Shown here: positions 34,972-47,681 of the stretch, one piece after another
Position numbering within the stretch: position 1 is the stretch's first letter
Layout: each line of letters begins with the position of its first letter
Source of the DNA: Parelaphostrongylus tenuis
Taxonomy: Eukaryota; Nematoda; Chromadorea; Rhabditida; Metastrongylidae
Direction of reading: 5' to 3'
DNA length: 64,000 bases
Assembly (NCBI GenBank): GCA_019055375.1
Contig: JAHQIW010000141.1
Location: forward strand, 310,001-374,000
Made by a program: the position numbers and the translations under genes
The notes under the pieces: generated by a model
The model's input: only the letters and a program-made list of their open reading frames with translations
Database searches by the model: none
What the model was told of the DNA's origin: nothing

Positions 34972-37080
34972 TTTTTGAATGTTTCAAAATGTGAAATGTA
35001 AGATTGTCGACAAGTCGAGTTTCCAGGTCCCTTTCTTTGAATCTCGGATGAGCGAGTTTGTCTCACTTGTGGTCTTGAGATCATTGTAAGACTGTTTCGA
35101 CTTTCTGATGCCAGAGTATCCCGTTTGCTCAGAGTTTGAGATAGCGCGATTCTTCCTGACTGATGGAAACCTTTATTTTAGTATTAGTGGATGTGATTCT
35201 GCATTTTGCACGACACATACGGAGGTAGGTGGTTAGCTTATTAGTATTTATTAAGAAAAAACTTGCGAGTCCTAACTCTATTTCCTGTCTAATTCATTTT
35301 TCAAAGCAGGGCTTGGTGCGAAATGTAAACGCAAGTGTACTACGATACCAGTGAACCTTAGAATTTTTTGGTAGCTTCGAATTTGCTATTACTATTTCAA
35401 GGATCTCACTATGTTTTCCACTTTCCTTCGTCTCAGTCGTTTTCTAATGTATTATTGGGACTGCCAGCAATCATCCATCAACGAGGTTGATCTGGAGAGC
35501 ACAAATCGGGATGATTCCCAATCAAGCTAAAGCTGTGGTTGAAAACACACTTTTTATTTTTATTTTTTGAAAGGTCAACTTGTACCACGACTTTACGAGA
35601 AATAAAAGTTTCCTGAAAATGTAATCATAAATGCAATTCCAGAATTTTGATGGGATAATGAATTTGCCTCATAATGAAGATGAAGCTATTATTCTAATTT
35701 CCTGCTCTAACTGAAGCTTTCGAGAGCACTGAGAGACAACGCATACTAAAGAACACAGTAATTTATGCTATCATTAGCAAACTGGTAAAAATCTACAGCG
35801 GCAAAATCTAGGAGAACAAGACACTTTTGAAAGCAATAAATTTTCGAGCATAGGTCATGTCCTTAGTTCAAATAGTTCACAGTATCGCATTTTTGACCAT
35901 CGTTGACGTGCACGATGTGCACAATAATGAGATGGCTTCTACCAATGAGTAACACAATAGAGTTCTAACTTGAGTTGCACAACAGTAATTTTTGCAAGCG
36001 TGTTGTCTTGTTGAAATATTCGCCTGAGAGAGTATTGAATACAATAACCGAGACAGAGTATGGCAGCTCTCGCACGTTTGCCGCTAATTTTCCATTTTTC
36101 GGCCCACGAGCGTCAACCTAACACTGCCGAGTCAATCAACAATATCTATGAGGGCGCTCGGGTTTGAGGACTGCCGGTCGTACCAGTGAGACACCTCCAC
36201 TGTCAAGCGTCCTCCACTCAAAGATAACATTTAATGACTTGTCGCGATCATCTGTAAAGCATTGTCGTTGAACAATATCACGCAGTTGGCGCTAAGTGTT
36301 GAGTCATCGCCGAAGTGCGGGCCCGTACTACCATGGAGAGGGAACGTCCACCATTAGGCGGAACTTTATAATGGGCTATATGTGATCCGCTACCGGGGGC
36401 AAAACGTCCAGTGCGTGTGTATACGCGATAGTATCGGATTTGACTTATGACGAGGTGATTAAACATGGGACTGGATTCTTAGCGCTCGGTGGTGGGCCAC
36501 GCATGGCACATTATGAAGCTTCGTTGCATGTTAGATGCCCGCGCTCTATGACAGGATAGGCTGCATTACGACGACGACTCAGAACTCGCCGGCTGACGGT
36601 ATGACAATGTTCAGCGACAGTATTCTAAAAATGACCGTAGCAGGCCGTTGGATGCCGATTCCGAATGGCGGGGGCCTAATTAGAGTGCCTCCTTAACTTG
36701 ATCAAAGAAACCCGAACCCGGACGCGCGCAATGTGACTACTAAATGCTCAACACTGTTAGTTTGGCAGTCACGAGCAGAAAGAGTGGAAAATTAGCAACA
36801 AAGTTTTGCGAGTGTTATAGTACAGCGTAAAGGAATACTGAAGAGATGTTAAGTCTACTGCTAAAGAAAACGCTCAATGATGTTGAGTGAATGCATTTAA
36901 AAAAAAGCCCCCAAATCCTCCTCTTCTCAAAATAAAGATTGGTTACCTAGGAAATGCAAACCGAAAATATTGACAATGATGTCTATGGAGAAAAAATTCC
37001 CTAACAAGTTGCATGCCACATGTCTAACACTTTAGACCATCAATCTCCCCGCCCCAGTGAGTGGATTAACCGGTGAACAA
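34972..37080. other. No recognised gene; GC-raised block 36,060-36,760
   Basis: The first kilobase is plain AT-rich sequence. From 36,060 to 36,760 the base composition is clearly more GC-rich. A tRNA-like stretch is visible on the minus strand near 36,210-36,150 (ACAGTGGAGGTGTCTCACTG, then TCAAACCCGAGCGCC). I cannot name the rest. Confidence 0.5.
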
Positions 37081-37084
37081 GCTC

Positions 37085-38900
37085 GCCGATTACGAAATTC
37101 GATCTTATTTTTCCTGCTACATTGCAGTTAAGCGGTCTTTCTCAGAAAATAAGCACAGCGTTGAAATCATTGAAAATGACGCTATAGAATAATCACTAAT
37201 AGTTTATAGAAAGGGCTCTATCCGATGAGGTTCAACGCACGAATCTTTTATTTCACTTACAGCGCTATCGAAAGAGCTTCTCCGAAAACTAAACACATTT
37301 CTGAGTTCTCCGAGACTTGTGTTATCGAAAGAGTACTAGCAGTCTTAGGGAGGAGTTTTGTCAAGCGAAATATGCACGAGATAAGAAAAAGAAGCGCGCG
37401 GTTGTGTGAATTATAATTTTATTTTGGATTTTGCAGCGTCATGAAAAGGTGTTTTGAAAGGCCATTTACGTGATGCTCTAGCCAGAGATTTAAGGTTTCG
37501 AATGGTTACTAGAAATTTCATGAAAAATTCTTGCCACGCGAATGAGAGCGAATATTTACTTGTCACCGTCTAAATAAAAGTACCTGTTAAAGTTTTTTTT
37601 CCGATAAAAACAACACCCATGTGTATAGAAATAATTAATATTTGTTTATTTTCTGGTTCTTTCTTGTTAGTCGGCACAGGTTTTTGAAGAAAAATTTCTC
37701 GTTGGACTAAGACTTTCGAATGATTTTTAGCTATTGTTCGAAAGCTCAAATCTCGGAGAACTGCTGGATGCATTTTTTTGAAAAGATTTTTACACTGCTG
37801 CAGCACTCGAATCAAAATAATTTTTCACACTTGTCTCACGCTTTCATGGTAATCACGTTTATATTTCGCTGGACAAAGCTTTTCATCTAACCTACTTTGA
37901 CCATTCAGTAGCGTAAATCTCAAAAAGTTCGGAAATATATATGATTTTTAGAACTTCTTCAACCATTGTAGCAAGAAAATTGAAGTTGTGTTTTACACGC
38001 GTCGCGCGTTATCGCGAGGATTTTCGTTATTTATCTGAAAACTTTTTCTCCGTTTGCAGCGATTCCTGAGCTTTCTGTCTCTGAGTTGTAGAAGAAACTT
38101 TATTCTATCGTTCTAGAACTCAAGTTTTTCCCATTTAATAATGTCAAATAAACCTGTTACTGAGTCCAAACCTAAATCTAAGTCTAGGTAGCCTAAGCCC
38201 AATTACAAGAAGCATCTGAACACGTACAGAAAGTAGCAGTATCAGTACCAGTATTTCGAGTATTTGGGCCTGCGTGGTTTATCGACTGGCGCTAGTGATG
38301 CACATCACTCACATATCTTAGCCGATAAGCAATGTGCGGTGTATCCGAAGTCCAGTTTCTTCTTCCCTGTTGCACTGAAGTGAAACGAACTTTACGAAAA
38401 TAAGCACAGCTTTGGAAACATCTAAACTTAAGCTATCGAATGGTCACTTATTATTGAAGGGAAGAGCTGTGTCTGTGAGTAGTCGTGTATGAAAAACAAA
38501 TGTTTCCTTTATGTTACAGCGCTATAAAAAGCCTTTCCGAAAAATAAACGTAATTTTGCGTTTTGGAGATTGAGGCTATCGAACGAATATTAGAAGTCTA
38601 TAGGAAGAATTTTTTGGAGAAAACCGAGCGATAACGGGCGAAAACGCGAAAGAACGTGCGAGACGTGTGAGACACAATTTTGTCGTGTGCTACAGCGCTG
38701 TTAAAGGCCTTTCTAGAAAAAGTGCATGCGAAAATCTCCCAAAATTTGAGCTTCTGAACGAATATTCAAAATGCGATGAAAAGCCTTTGTCTAACGAAAT
38801 ACACTCTTTTAGAAAACCGTGCTAGACAACAGAAAAGAACCCTTTTTCAACCTGCTTTTGTAGCTATCCGATTGCATGAAGAATGCAAAGCCTGATACTG
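37085..38900. repeat. Composite repeat family R, tandem-like array
   Basis: At least six successive units of roughly 150-190 bp, with CTACAGCGCTGT-, CCGAAAA-, TATCGAATG- and AGCGAAA-like blocks. One section (37,600-37,800) is inverted. The open frames at 37,225 and 37,570 are by-products. Unit-to-unit identity looks moderate, so this is an old array. Confidence 0.65.
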
Positions 38901-39002
38901 AGCTTAAATTCTGGAAAACCTTCCCACTGCGTTCTATTGAAGGAAAGCTTTACGTTTTGCGTTCAGAGACCTTTTTCACCTTCCCAGCGAATTTTTTCGG
39001 TA

Positions 39003-39293
39003 ATTAAGGATAAAGGACCAACCCTCAGTGTTGACAAATTATGAGGGATGCGTCATATTTCGTCCTCTAGTTTTAGCTTGGTTTTGAGGCGCTTGAATCA
39101 ATCTTGGCCTTTGCCATGAATCGCGGTGGCTTACCGATGTGTCAGGTCAGTGCTGCTTACCCTTCCAGACAAGTCTGATACCAAATCACTGACCACGGTG
39201 GGATGGAACATTCGGTGATCCATGAGCGCTAAATCGAACCATCGACTTTGCGTGCGGCGCAGATCACCCCTAACCACCGTGCCACGTGCGTTT
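39003..39293 (-). repeat. tRNA-derived SINE, family A
   Basis: Minus strand: head GCACGTGGCACGGTGGTTAG near 39,292, box B-like GGTTCGATTTAGCG, body GGTAAGCAGCACTGACC, and 3' end GTCCTTTATCCTTAAT. Full length but diverged. Confidence 0.8.
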
Positions 39294-39796
39294 TTTCTTG
39301 ATAATATGTACTGAAATTTTTAATATCAGCAATCTTTATTAAATAAAAGTTAAATGTAGCAGAGGAATTTTTGTACTCGGATTTTTGGTGCAAAACACCT
39401 GGTTGTTCTAGCAACTCCCTTTTTTGAGTACAAGTTGAATGGAATGCAAGAGCATTTTCTGGAATGTGCACGTGTTTGCTTATCTTTTTCGCTAAACTAA
39501 GCCTTTCAACTGAGGTACTAGTAGTTGCTTAATAGTTTCAAACTTCCAGTTTCTATATCAAACGAGTTTTTGAGAAGTCTTTTATACTATGCTTAAGCGA
39601 CAGAAGAAAACTACCTTCTTCTTGTAGGGCACGTATCTGTCCTTTACCTCAAGAATTTCGGGGCTTCCAAGGGAGCGTCGGCACTGCTTCTACTATTCAT
39701 AGCCTTATCGAAAACTCTTTTATCATAATTCTTTTTTTTGGCCGCCTTCTGCAGTGTTATGATGTTATAATATGCCTAGTGATGAAGAATGATGTG

Positions 39797-39885
39797 CAAA
39801 ACTTTTGCGTCAGCTGGGAAACGAACCCACACTTCATTCTATGGGATAGGGTGAAATGTTAGTTTGAGTCACTCCTGACAAAAAA
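39797..39885 (-). repeat. tRNA-like SINE fragment, family C
   Basis: Minus strand: GTGTGGGTTCGTTTCCCAGC (box B-like), then TGACGCAAAAGTTTTGCACA. It pairs with the fragment at 31,125-31,200. Confidence 0.5.
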
Positions 39886-41150
39886 GTTTTTGCACATTAC
39901 TCTCCTATCACATTTTGTCATATAGTTAGAATGAAATAATTTGATGCGATTATGATCTATTTTCCACAAAAACTACCATATCTTCACTGCAGCGCTCCAA
40001 CTCGTCGTGCTATCGCTCCGCCTGCTGCGTGAAAAGTTAAAATCCTAGTCAAAAGGTTGACGATGCTTGGTGAAGCGAAACGATTGGCGCTTACCTCAAG
40101 GACTGAACAAAGCTGGTAACTCTATCCTTTGAAAAGCGACTGGCTAATTATCCATTGTTGTGAATACGTGTCACTAAGTCAAATTCATGAAGAACATCAA
40201 CACGACACTCCACAGCTTTTCTCCGCGTCAAACGGCGAGTTTTTTACTTGATGGTGAGGATGACTGCATTTTTGAGACGGAAAAGATGCTCTAAATTTTG
40301 AAATTAAGTAGTGCTGTTTTGTGGGCTCACCTGTTCTCATAGAAAAGTAACGATTTTCTAGATGAGAAACAGGAAATCAAAGCGCGTGTAGTGGTTCATC
40401 TTCACATACTAGTCCACATAACGTGATTTTCTTCCTTTATAAATAACCTACTCTCCTAAAAATTGCATGAGCAACATATGATGTGCGGAACGCTTACGAG
40501 GCTGAACAAAAAGCATTAAATGGATTGATTATCTAAATGATTGGAAGAAACGATAAAATAACTTTACGATGTGTACAAAGAAATCTACGGATGCTTTAGG
40601 GAAAACGACATGTTGTAATGAATACGTTTTTAGAAAAACGTTGGTCATTTTTATAAAATTAGTTTGCCTCAATGTCTCTAAGCGTTTTCTGTTCGAAGAG
40701 TTGTATAAAAGTCAATAAGCTATTACAAAGCTATTGATGATTATCGGAACTCTCGCGCTGATTGAAATTTGCCTTGAAAGCTCATGAAAATACTAAGCAT
40801 GTAACAAACGTTTCATAATATTAAAATAATGAATTGTTACTTATCGATGGATTTTTATGTGCCTGCGTGGAGGAAAGGGGAGTTCGAAAAAATTCTTTGA
40901 TTCAGAATTATAGAATTCCACAGAGCACTTTGCTGAAATCTGAGCAAACGTTATTGACTCTGATGTAGTCCAGTTTGAGTTTCAAAGTTACGAATGAACT
41001 TGAAGAATGAATAAGAGACTATAAGAACATTCATCCCTTTGTAACACATGCATCCACTACTGTCCATCAAAGATGAAATCTGTGAGCTCAAAACATTGTT
41101 TTTCATTCTCAAATTTCACCGCAAATCTATGAATGTTGAATGTTATCAAA
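39886..41150. other. No recognised gene
   Basis: AT-rich with no coding frame over 70 codons and no repeat recognised from elsewhere in the window. Confidence 0.5.
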
Positions 41151-41154
41151 ACAT

Positions 41155-41301
41155 TCTTCAACCCCAAGAACTGAACCCACGTTTCATCATTGAAGGCCGG
41201 TGCTATCACTGCAACACAGAGTCCACCATTTTGCTATCACTTTTTTTATTATGAACCATTATAACTGTCAGCAGCAACCTTTAAACGGGTTGGTCTGGTA
41301 A
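41155..41301 (-). repeat. tRNA-derived SINE, family B, fragment
   Basis: Minus strand: TTGCAGTGATAGCACC, then GATGAAACGTGGGTTCAGTT. The flank CAACCCGTTTAAAGG matches the 5' region of the units in the 48.4-kb palindrome. Confidence 0.55.
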
Positions 41302-41489
41302 GAACTTGTTTGCACTAATTTTCCCTGAACTGCCAGCTAATGGATATTATATTCTATGTATATTAGAATATATATTATAGGAAATCATTGAAAAATAGGA
41401 GTTGGTGGAATGTAGTGCATGGTTGTAGGGGCTCTGCAATGCACACGTGGATGGAGGAGCAGTATCAAACTAATGGCCATATAGTGCCA

Positions 41490-41702
41490 ATTCTTTCATA
41501 ACCTCAGGATCACAAAATTGACGACACAGTTGTCTGGAAGGACAGCAGCATTGACTTGATGTATCGACAGATCACTACAAATCAAGCGTCAGCCAAAGGT
41601 ATATGCAATCAACTGTGCAAAACCAAATGAAATTGAAGGCTTCGTGCATCCTTCAGAGATTGATCAACGCTGGAAGCTCTCTTCTGTATCCTTTATCCAT
41701 AG
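41490..41702 (+). repeat. tRNA-derived SINE, family A, 5'-truncated
   Basis: Body CACAGTTGTCTGGAAGGACA, then GTGCATCCTTCAGAGATTGA and GAAGCTCTC ending with TATCCTTTATCC. Head lost or decayed. Confidence 0.6.
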
Positions 41703-44050
41703 ATAGAGGACATCAACACCTTTAAGCCTCGTAAATTAAGTTGAATAACTATCCAACCGAAATAATTGCATTGGATTCTCTCAAAACACGACTGGAACCA
41801 ATTCCGAAGCAAGGATCATACGCGCGTTGCAGTACACCTCTATCCACTTACAGGATGCGCACACAGCCTGAGATTCATACGCACACAAATCTTCGGCTCG
41901 CTTAACCCTATCACAGTCAACCAATCACAACGCAGATGGTCGTCGAATCGAAATCAGTGATTATCTATAAATCTGTAATCAGTAAAAGCATGATGAACTA
42001 ATTTCATGAAATCGCCGTTCTGTTCTTCGACTGACAAAATAAAAAAAGAATAAAAGAACACAAATTCTAACAATGTTCCTATTGGTCATATTTACCATAA
42101 TATGTGCACCGACATATGATGTATACGGTCATAAAAGGCTCATTGTGTCTACAGCCTTTTTGAAATCAATCATAATTTTCAGAGCATTACGGGAAAGCTT
42201 TTTAGTTCTGAAGCTTCATTTTGTTTAGTTGATATTTGGAATTTTTCAAAGCAGAGTATGATAGACAGGATAATACGTACAATTATTGGATCTCAATTTC
42301 TACAAATAATGGAATATTGAATTAGAAAAAGGATTGCAATTTTTTACTGCAATTAGATTCATATGAAAAACTTTGTAAACACCGGGCCTCTCAGAAAAAC
42401 CAGCGGTACACAACAGAGCCCAAAAAACTGTGCCAAACCATTGGACAGCGATGGCGAAGGAATGTAAAAGAATGGAAACTGCGCCGGAGCCCGCACTGCT
42501 CGCTAAGGTGGCCGTCCAATTATACTATCTAATTTCACTGCTTGTTCCATACAAGAATTTTGGAGAGTGCCACGCCCTGGAGCTCAAGAATCGTAGTGCT
42601 TCTAGCTGGTATTGATCATCTTGTCACGTTATCGAAAATTAGAAGACACCTCCACTAAGATCCAGTGCTTCATAAACTTAAGAAACTCCTGCATGATCGA
42701 AATCTCAAGAATCTTTTCGAGTTCTACGCTATATAAAATTACTGGGAGCGCAGCACGAATGGTACGATGAGCCTGAGTGAGAATCCAGAAAGCCTTGAAC
42801 TTCATTCCTTTGGGCCAGTAGTCAAGTGTGCGTGCAATTTACAAGTGCATTTATCATATTGCTAGCAAAAACCTTGCATGAAAATAGGTAAGTTTAACCT
42901 GAGATACCGAAGAACCACAATCGAAATAATCTCAAGGAATGGAAATAGTTACCAATCAGCACATTATAATTCCGGCATCTTATACCACAATATGCAATGA
43001 GTAAAACTAAGGCTACAACTGTCACACGTGCTCTTATCCATACTAGTTTACCATGAGACGACAGTTTCTAGCTGTCCAACGGCAACGAACAGTAGAAGGT
43101 CAAACCTTTTCCGAACAACTAATCTCCACCGAGTAGATTGATAATTCTATACGAAATGATAGCGATGAGTGAACTTATGCCATAGTGAACTCCGATAAGC
43201 GCTACTCATCTTACTTTGCTCACCAAAAATTTACTATATCATATTGGCAAACTACTGTAACGAGTAGTGGTATGTATGAGATTATCGATTTTTCGGTAAA
43301 AAATTGAGGACCTTCAGTATGGACAATCATAAAAATGCTACCGAAACACAAGTGACGACAGCAATAAATAGCTTTTATTGAAGAGGTTTTTATCAAAAGC
43401 GCATAAAACGTTGAAGCGAGCAGTTGTGCAATAAATGGCCTCTCAGTGGATGAAGAGAAAGAGAGAGGCTGAGAATTGTTTGCATCCATAGTTTGCAGAG
43501 AATTCCAAGTTAACTTTCTTTATACATTCAATACTCGATGAACATCAGGATTTCGACAGTTTATGGCGACGCTGTTTAGCATGCTTCAAAGGACTAGTGA
43601 GGATTCCAAGAAAAATTATGCATTTCCCTCCCTTGTGGGGATCACTGAATGAGCATATTTGACATATACGATGATATGCAGAGCTAACTTATCTATAAAG
43701 TTGGTGCTTCAAATCTCCCTGACAAGTATGGCAGCGATTCGTAAAATGTGAAAAAATGAAGAGACTTGGTTTACCCTGCGCACGGGTGAAGCCAGTGACC
43801 ATTGGGTTGTAAAGAGAGAGTTTTTTCAAGCGGATTCAAACTAATGGAATGAATTACAGCGAGCAAAGGAAGCAGAAAGCTCAATGGCGGGTAGCGAATA
43901 AATTGATGAGTGAGGAAACGATTATGAATGACGAGAGCGATAAAGTTCACGTAAGAAGGTCGTGAAACCTTAGCGCACAATAAAGAATCAACATGTACCT
44001 TTGAAAAACACGTCCATGAGGAAGGTAAAGCAACGGAGTGAAAAACTTAG
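41703..44050. other. No recognised gene
   Basis: Short open frames on both strands without motifs. Nothing else supported. Confidence 0.45.
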
Positions 44051-44059
44051 TGGTGACAA

Positions 44060-44162
44060 AGCGGTGGCTACGGTGGTGCTAATGATAGCAGGCGCCTCCG
44101 GTGTGGATAGAACTAGTGTTCAACTCCCGTCTGAAATCAATCCTTGCTTACTGCTCAATTCT
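44060..44162 (+). repeat. tRNA-derived SINE, family B, fragment
   Basis: GTGGCTACGGTGGTGCTAAT, then GTGTTCAACTCCCGTCTGA and CTTACTGCTCAATTC. These match the tRNA-like head and 3' flank of the units at 48,415-48,821. Confidence 0.6.
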
Positions 44163-45710
44163 TTCAAGTGTATGTGAAACATCTTAGTACTGAGAAAAAG
44201 CAGTAAAAAAAAATGGAGATCTGAAAAACTTTGTGATTGCGCGGTAAGGGTAATTGCACGTTTGAAGCTACTTTTTCTCGTATTCTGGCACTCTTCTAGT
44301 CATAACTCACACCGTACGCTACCGTTCACGAAAAAATTAGGCAGAAAATAATTTTATCCACTTGTACTTCCTAGATCAATCCCGTTGGTAAATTATCACT
44401 GACTGCCACCGAATAAGCTGAAACGCGTTCAAGAACAAGGCAGAACGAAAGCTTCGATAATGTTGGTGACAAACTTAGTGCTCCCTCTCGTCACCTCTAC
44501 AGAAAGGACAATCGTTGGTTTGAAGCAACCCCATGTTTGACTCGTATCTCGGTACTTTTTTGCCCTCTAACTTGTACAACGGACAATCTTACTGCTACTT
44601 ATAACATAGTAGCATCGATTGAAGTGTTGAATAGAACTGAAATTACTACCAATTTTTTGCGTTTCCTCCTCTCACGTACTTCCCACATGTGAGCCACTGG
44701 AGAAAGTGCACATAGCTCCACCATTTTGCAGACAATCAAAAATCATCGTTCACTTCTTCACCGTCTTGGGACGCCATGTGAATAATCTTTCTATCCTAGC
44801 CTTCTGCGGTTGATTGATCTACACCCTCACTATAAACCTAATTATATAGCGGCAGTTGCTTGCGTAGATGCGGCTTCTATGTTGTATTCGACTAAAAGTC
44901 ATGAGATCACGATGTTGAGAAATCTGGAAATTTAAGGTATTCCCTCGAATTGCTGCCACCTTTATGATTTCCTTTTTGAATAAGCATTAACATCAACTTA
45001 TCCTTTGAACTCTGAACTCTGTGCTATTACATGCCAAACAAAGATCATTTTAGATAGATAGATAGCTCTGGTTTGCGTAACTGAAGCAAAGTATAATTTT
45101 ATGGTGAATTTCCGAAAAATTCTGGAGATCAGCACGCCAGACAACGCATTTGGCCCAGGAACTGTTGAAGAACGTGCAGTGCAGTGATAGTGCATAGGAG
45201 ACATTTCGAAGCATTTCATTGATGTACAAAGCGCAAATATATTCGTACCAACCACATCGAAATGATGGGAAAAGCAATCATCGAAGCTGATCCTCTTGCG
45301 ACTACAACATGTTGCAGAAGAACTCATTGCCAACCATTCTACCATCTTCGTCATGTAAAGCAAATAACAAAAGTAAATGCGAATTCAGCACGTTCGAAAA
45401 CCGTAATTTTTCTCACAACCAAAAAAATTGTATTGTTGAGGTATTATCAGCTCTTCTTGTGCGCAATCGGAACGGTTGTGTTTTTCGATGGCATTGTGAC
45501 TTACACGTGCGTTGAAAGTGGGCGATTTATGATATTCGCTAGTGATCGGCAAAGTGCTTGAGTTTCTGTGAAGCTGCGCAGAATCTCTCAAAATCAAGCT
45601 TAAGTCTCAGAAGGTCATGCTGACCGTTTGGTGATCTACATTTACTAAGCTTGAGCTAGAAACTCAGAAAAATTTTCTAAAGTTTTGTCAATGAGCGCAA
45701 ATTAGCAGCA
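44163..45710. other. No recognised gene
   Basis: Open frames at 44,998-45,363 (minus) and 45,262-45,561 (plus) overlap and lack motifs. Nothing supported. Confidence 0.45.
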
Positions 45711-45769
45711 AAGTCAACATTGATTTCAATAAATCCTTTCATTATTATTTTGAGCCAACTTGTCAAGGG

Positions 45770-45842
45770 GTCTGGCAAGGGCTCTTGTACAGCCCGATAC
45801 ACGTGTTTCGTCTTTACAGACTCGGTAGGCGGGCAGAACCCG
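45770..45842 (-). ncRNA. Hammerhead ribozyme, degenerate core (left arm, copy 2)
   Basis: Minus strand: GCCCGC then CTACCGA in place of CTGANGA, stem II GTC/GAC around TGTAAA, GAAAC ACGT GTA, then TCGGGC. G5 and A6 of the core are changed, so cleavage is not expected. Confidence 0.75.
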
Positions 45843-45920
45843 TCGTCTTTCGAAATGTTTGAAGTCAGTTCTCTCGGGAGCTCCGCTCTTTTACAGAGAG
45901 TTATCAAAGACGAACGTTTT

Positions 45921-45961
45921 ACACTCTATGTTAGGCGAAATTTTCACCTAACACAGAGTGT
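45921..45961. repeat. Hairpin at the centre of HHR copy 2
   Basis: ACACTCTATGTTAGG pairs with CCTAACACAGAGTGT (one mismatch) across an 11-base loop. It lies between the two arms. Confidence 0.8.
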
Positions 45962-46114
45962 TTTCGCACTCGATTGCTCGCTGGCTGGTATTTTTATCAT
46001 ATTATCCCTTTCTTGCGAGTGCTTTTTTTTTAACGTTCGTCTTCGATAACTCTCTGTAAGGGAGCAGAGCTCCCGAGATACTGAGCACTGACTTCAAAAA
46101 TATCGAAAGACGTG

Positions 46115-46173
46115 TTCTGCTCGACTACGAGTCTGTAAAGACGAAACACGTGTATCGGGCTGTATAAGAGCCC
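46115..46173 (+). ncRNA. Hammerhead ribozyme, degenerate core (right arm, copy 2)
   Basis: The plus strand has CTACGA where CTGANGA is required (one core base deleted), stem II GTC/GAC, GAAAC ACGT GTA, then TCGGGC. The loss of G5 or A6 should abolish activity. Stem I and stem II remain. Confidence 0.75.
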
Positions 46174-46274
46174 TTACCAGACCACATGACAAGTTGGCTC
46201 AAATAGTAGAAGGGATTTATTGAAATTTGAGCGTGGTCTTAAAAAAGCACTCGGAAAGGTATCAACAATAATTA

Positions 46275-46849
46275 TTCTTCAAAATATAAACCACCATTGC
46301 GAACTCATGCAAATCTCGGTGAGGTTTTTTATAGTCAAAGTCAAATTGGTGCAACTTGTTGAGAAGGGTCCGCTGCGAAACACCAACTCTTCAGACAACT
46401 TACGAGTGCTCGATGAGAGCTCAGCATTCCAAGCGTATTGCAAGTCACTTTCACCAAAACAGACGGCCGACTAGAAGGAGGCGTGTCTTCGAGATCAAAA
46501 TTGTCTTATTTGAATTGCTCAAGCCATCAACCATTTTGTCACCGTACTAGCACCTTCACCCTCATTAATCTCATCGACAGCTTTAAGAAGCGTTAAACCT
46601 TTTCTCCATTAGTGGCAGATCAACATGCGGAAATCAAACTTCTGAGTAGGCATTTTGGAACTGAAATTAATGAATTAGATAATGTATACAAAGCTATCAC
46701 CAGAAAACGACACAAAGTTATCATAATATGGAACATGCAAAATTCTCCAAATTTTCTGCTCAATCTAACAGTTTGATCAGCCACAGCTTCCGAATTAGGG
46801 TGCTACGGTTACGATGACGTAGTACGGTGAGTGGATGGACGGTATACAC
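46275..46849. other. No recognised feature
   Basis: Short plus-strand frames only. It would be intron or 3' flank of the candidate gene to its right. Confidence 0.45.
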
Positions 46850-47041
46850 CAGAAGCTTCATCAACGGCGCCATTGCTTGATTAACAGCATGAATCAACCC
46901 GAATTCACGATTATGAGCGGCCACTCGTTCTACTACACGCTGTACAACTTGACTTGAGTCATGAAATTCACGTTCATCCTTCATACACATCAGAAAGTGA
47001 GCCCAGACAGTTGTCTTGATGACATTATCGCCTTCAAGAGT
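46850..47041 (-). CDS. Candidate exon of an unrecognised protein
   Basis: 192 nt, 64 codons, phase 0 at both ends, between ATTCTAG and CTG|GTGTAT. It encodes the amphipathic stretch SSQVVQRVVERVAAHNREFG and then LIHAVNQAMAPLMKLL. Composition and helical pattern look like real protein and the splice sites are reasonable. I cannot name the family. It may belong to the same minus-strand gene as the exons at 47,682-49,317 or to the next gene downstream. If the donor is not used the frame stops at 46,760. Confidence 0.4.
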
Positions 47042-47681
47042 CTAGAATGTTTTTCGCAAGCCGTATAAATTAAGCTGCTTCTCGTTAGCCAAAAGTGCAA
47101 ATTTTAATGCCTTCTAATTTTGATTAATGAAATGTGTTTCGAGCTGTGACACCCCTGCCAAAAAACGTAAAAAAAAAACACACTACTCCTTCGCAGTGAG
47201 CTTCGTCTGCAAGAAATATTTGAAAAAGCGCAGGTGATTTTCGCGTAGTTAAAAATTCAATCTTTGGCATTAATACCAAATGGTTGTGAAACAGACCTAC
47301 TCCTTCCGATCCATGAGGATGCTCTAGGGCGAGTGAACTGCGATTCCAGAAAGAGCCATCCAAGCAGCCTTCAAAGGCAATCGTGAAGTAGATAGAGATA
47401 ATCCTCTAGCAGGAATTGAACCCACACGTAAGGGGAAGTTTAAAAGCATTTCTTAAAGGTGGACTCAAAAAAACAATTCGGACACAAGAGTTGACGCATT
47501 GTGTAGAGTAATAATATCAACTCTTCTCATAAGTTTTGACACGAGAACAATAAATACCAAAATTATCAACGAGAAGTGAAGAAAATTGCTTAACAACACT
47601 GTTCGCTCAAAAACTGCTCCGTCATGATCTTCGCGCTCCATTTCTGGTCAAGTTCATCACCGTAAGAAAAAATAGATTTTT

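Larger units (their letters stand above)
45713..46274. mobile_element. Hammerhead-ribozyme element, copy 2, inverted pair (foldback)
   Basis: Arms 45,726-45,918 and 46,033-46,223 are reverse complements of each other with scattered mismatches, and each carries one ribozyme unit. The outer limit is marked by a poor direct repeat (TCAACATTGATT at about 45,713 and TCAACAATAATT at about 46,262), possibly a decayed target-site duplication. The middle holds its own hairpin (45,921-45,961). Both ribozyme cores are damaged, so this looks like the oldest of the three copies. Confidence 0.75.

Noticed and set aside
44998..45363. Two overlapping minus-strand frames of 75-121 codons
   Set aside because: Both are open over the same bases and neither shows a motif or consistent splice sites.
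45720..46049. Peptide GSCTARYTCF shared by frames at 34.8, 45.8 and 60.4 kb
   Set aside because: It looked like a conserved protein but is the antisense translation of the hammerhead ribozyme region; conservation is of the RNA, not a protein.
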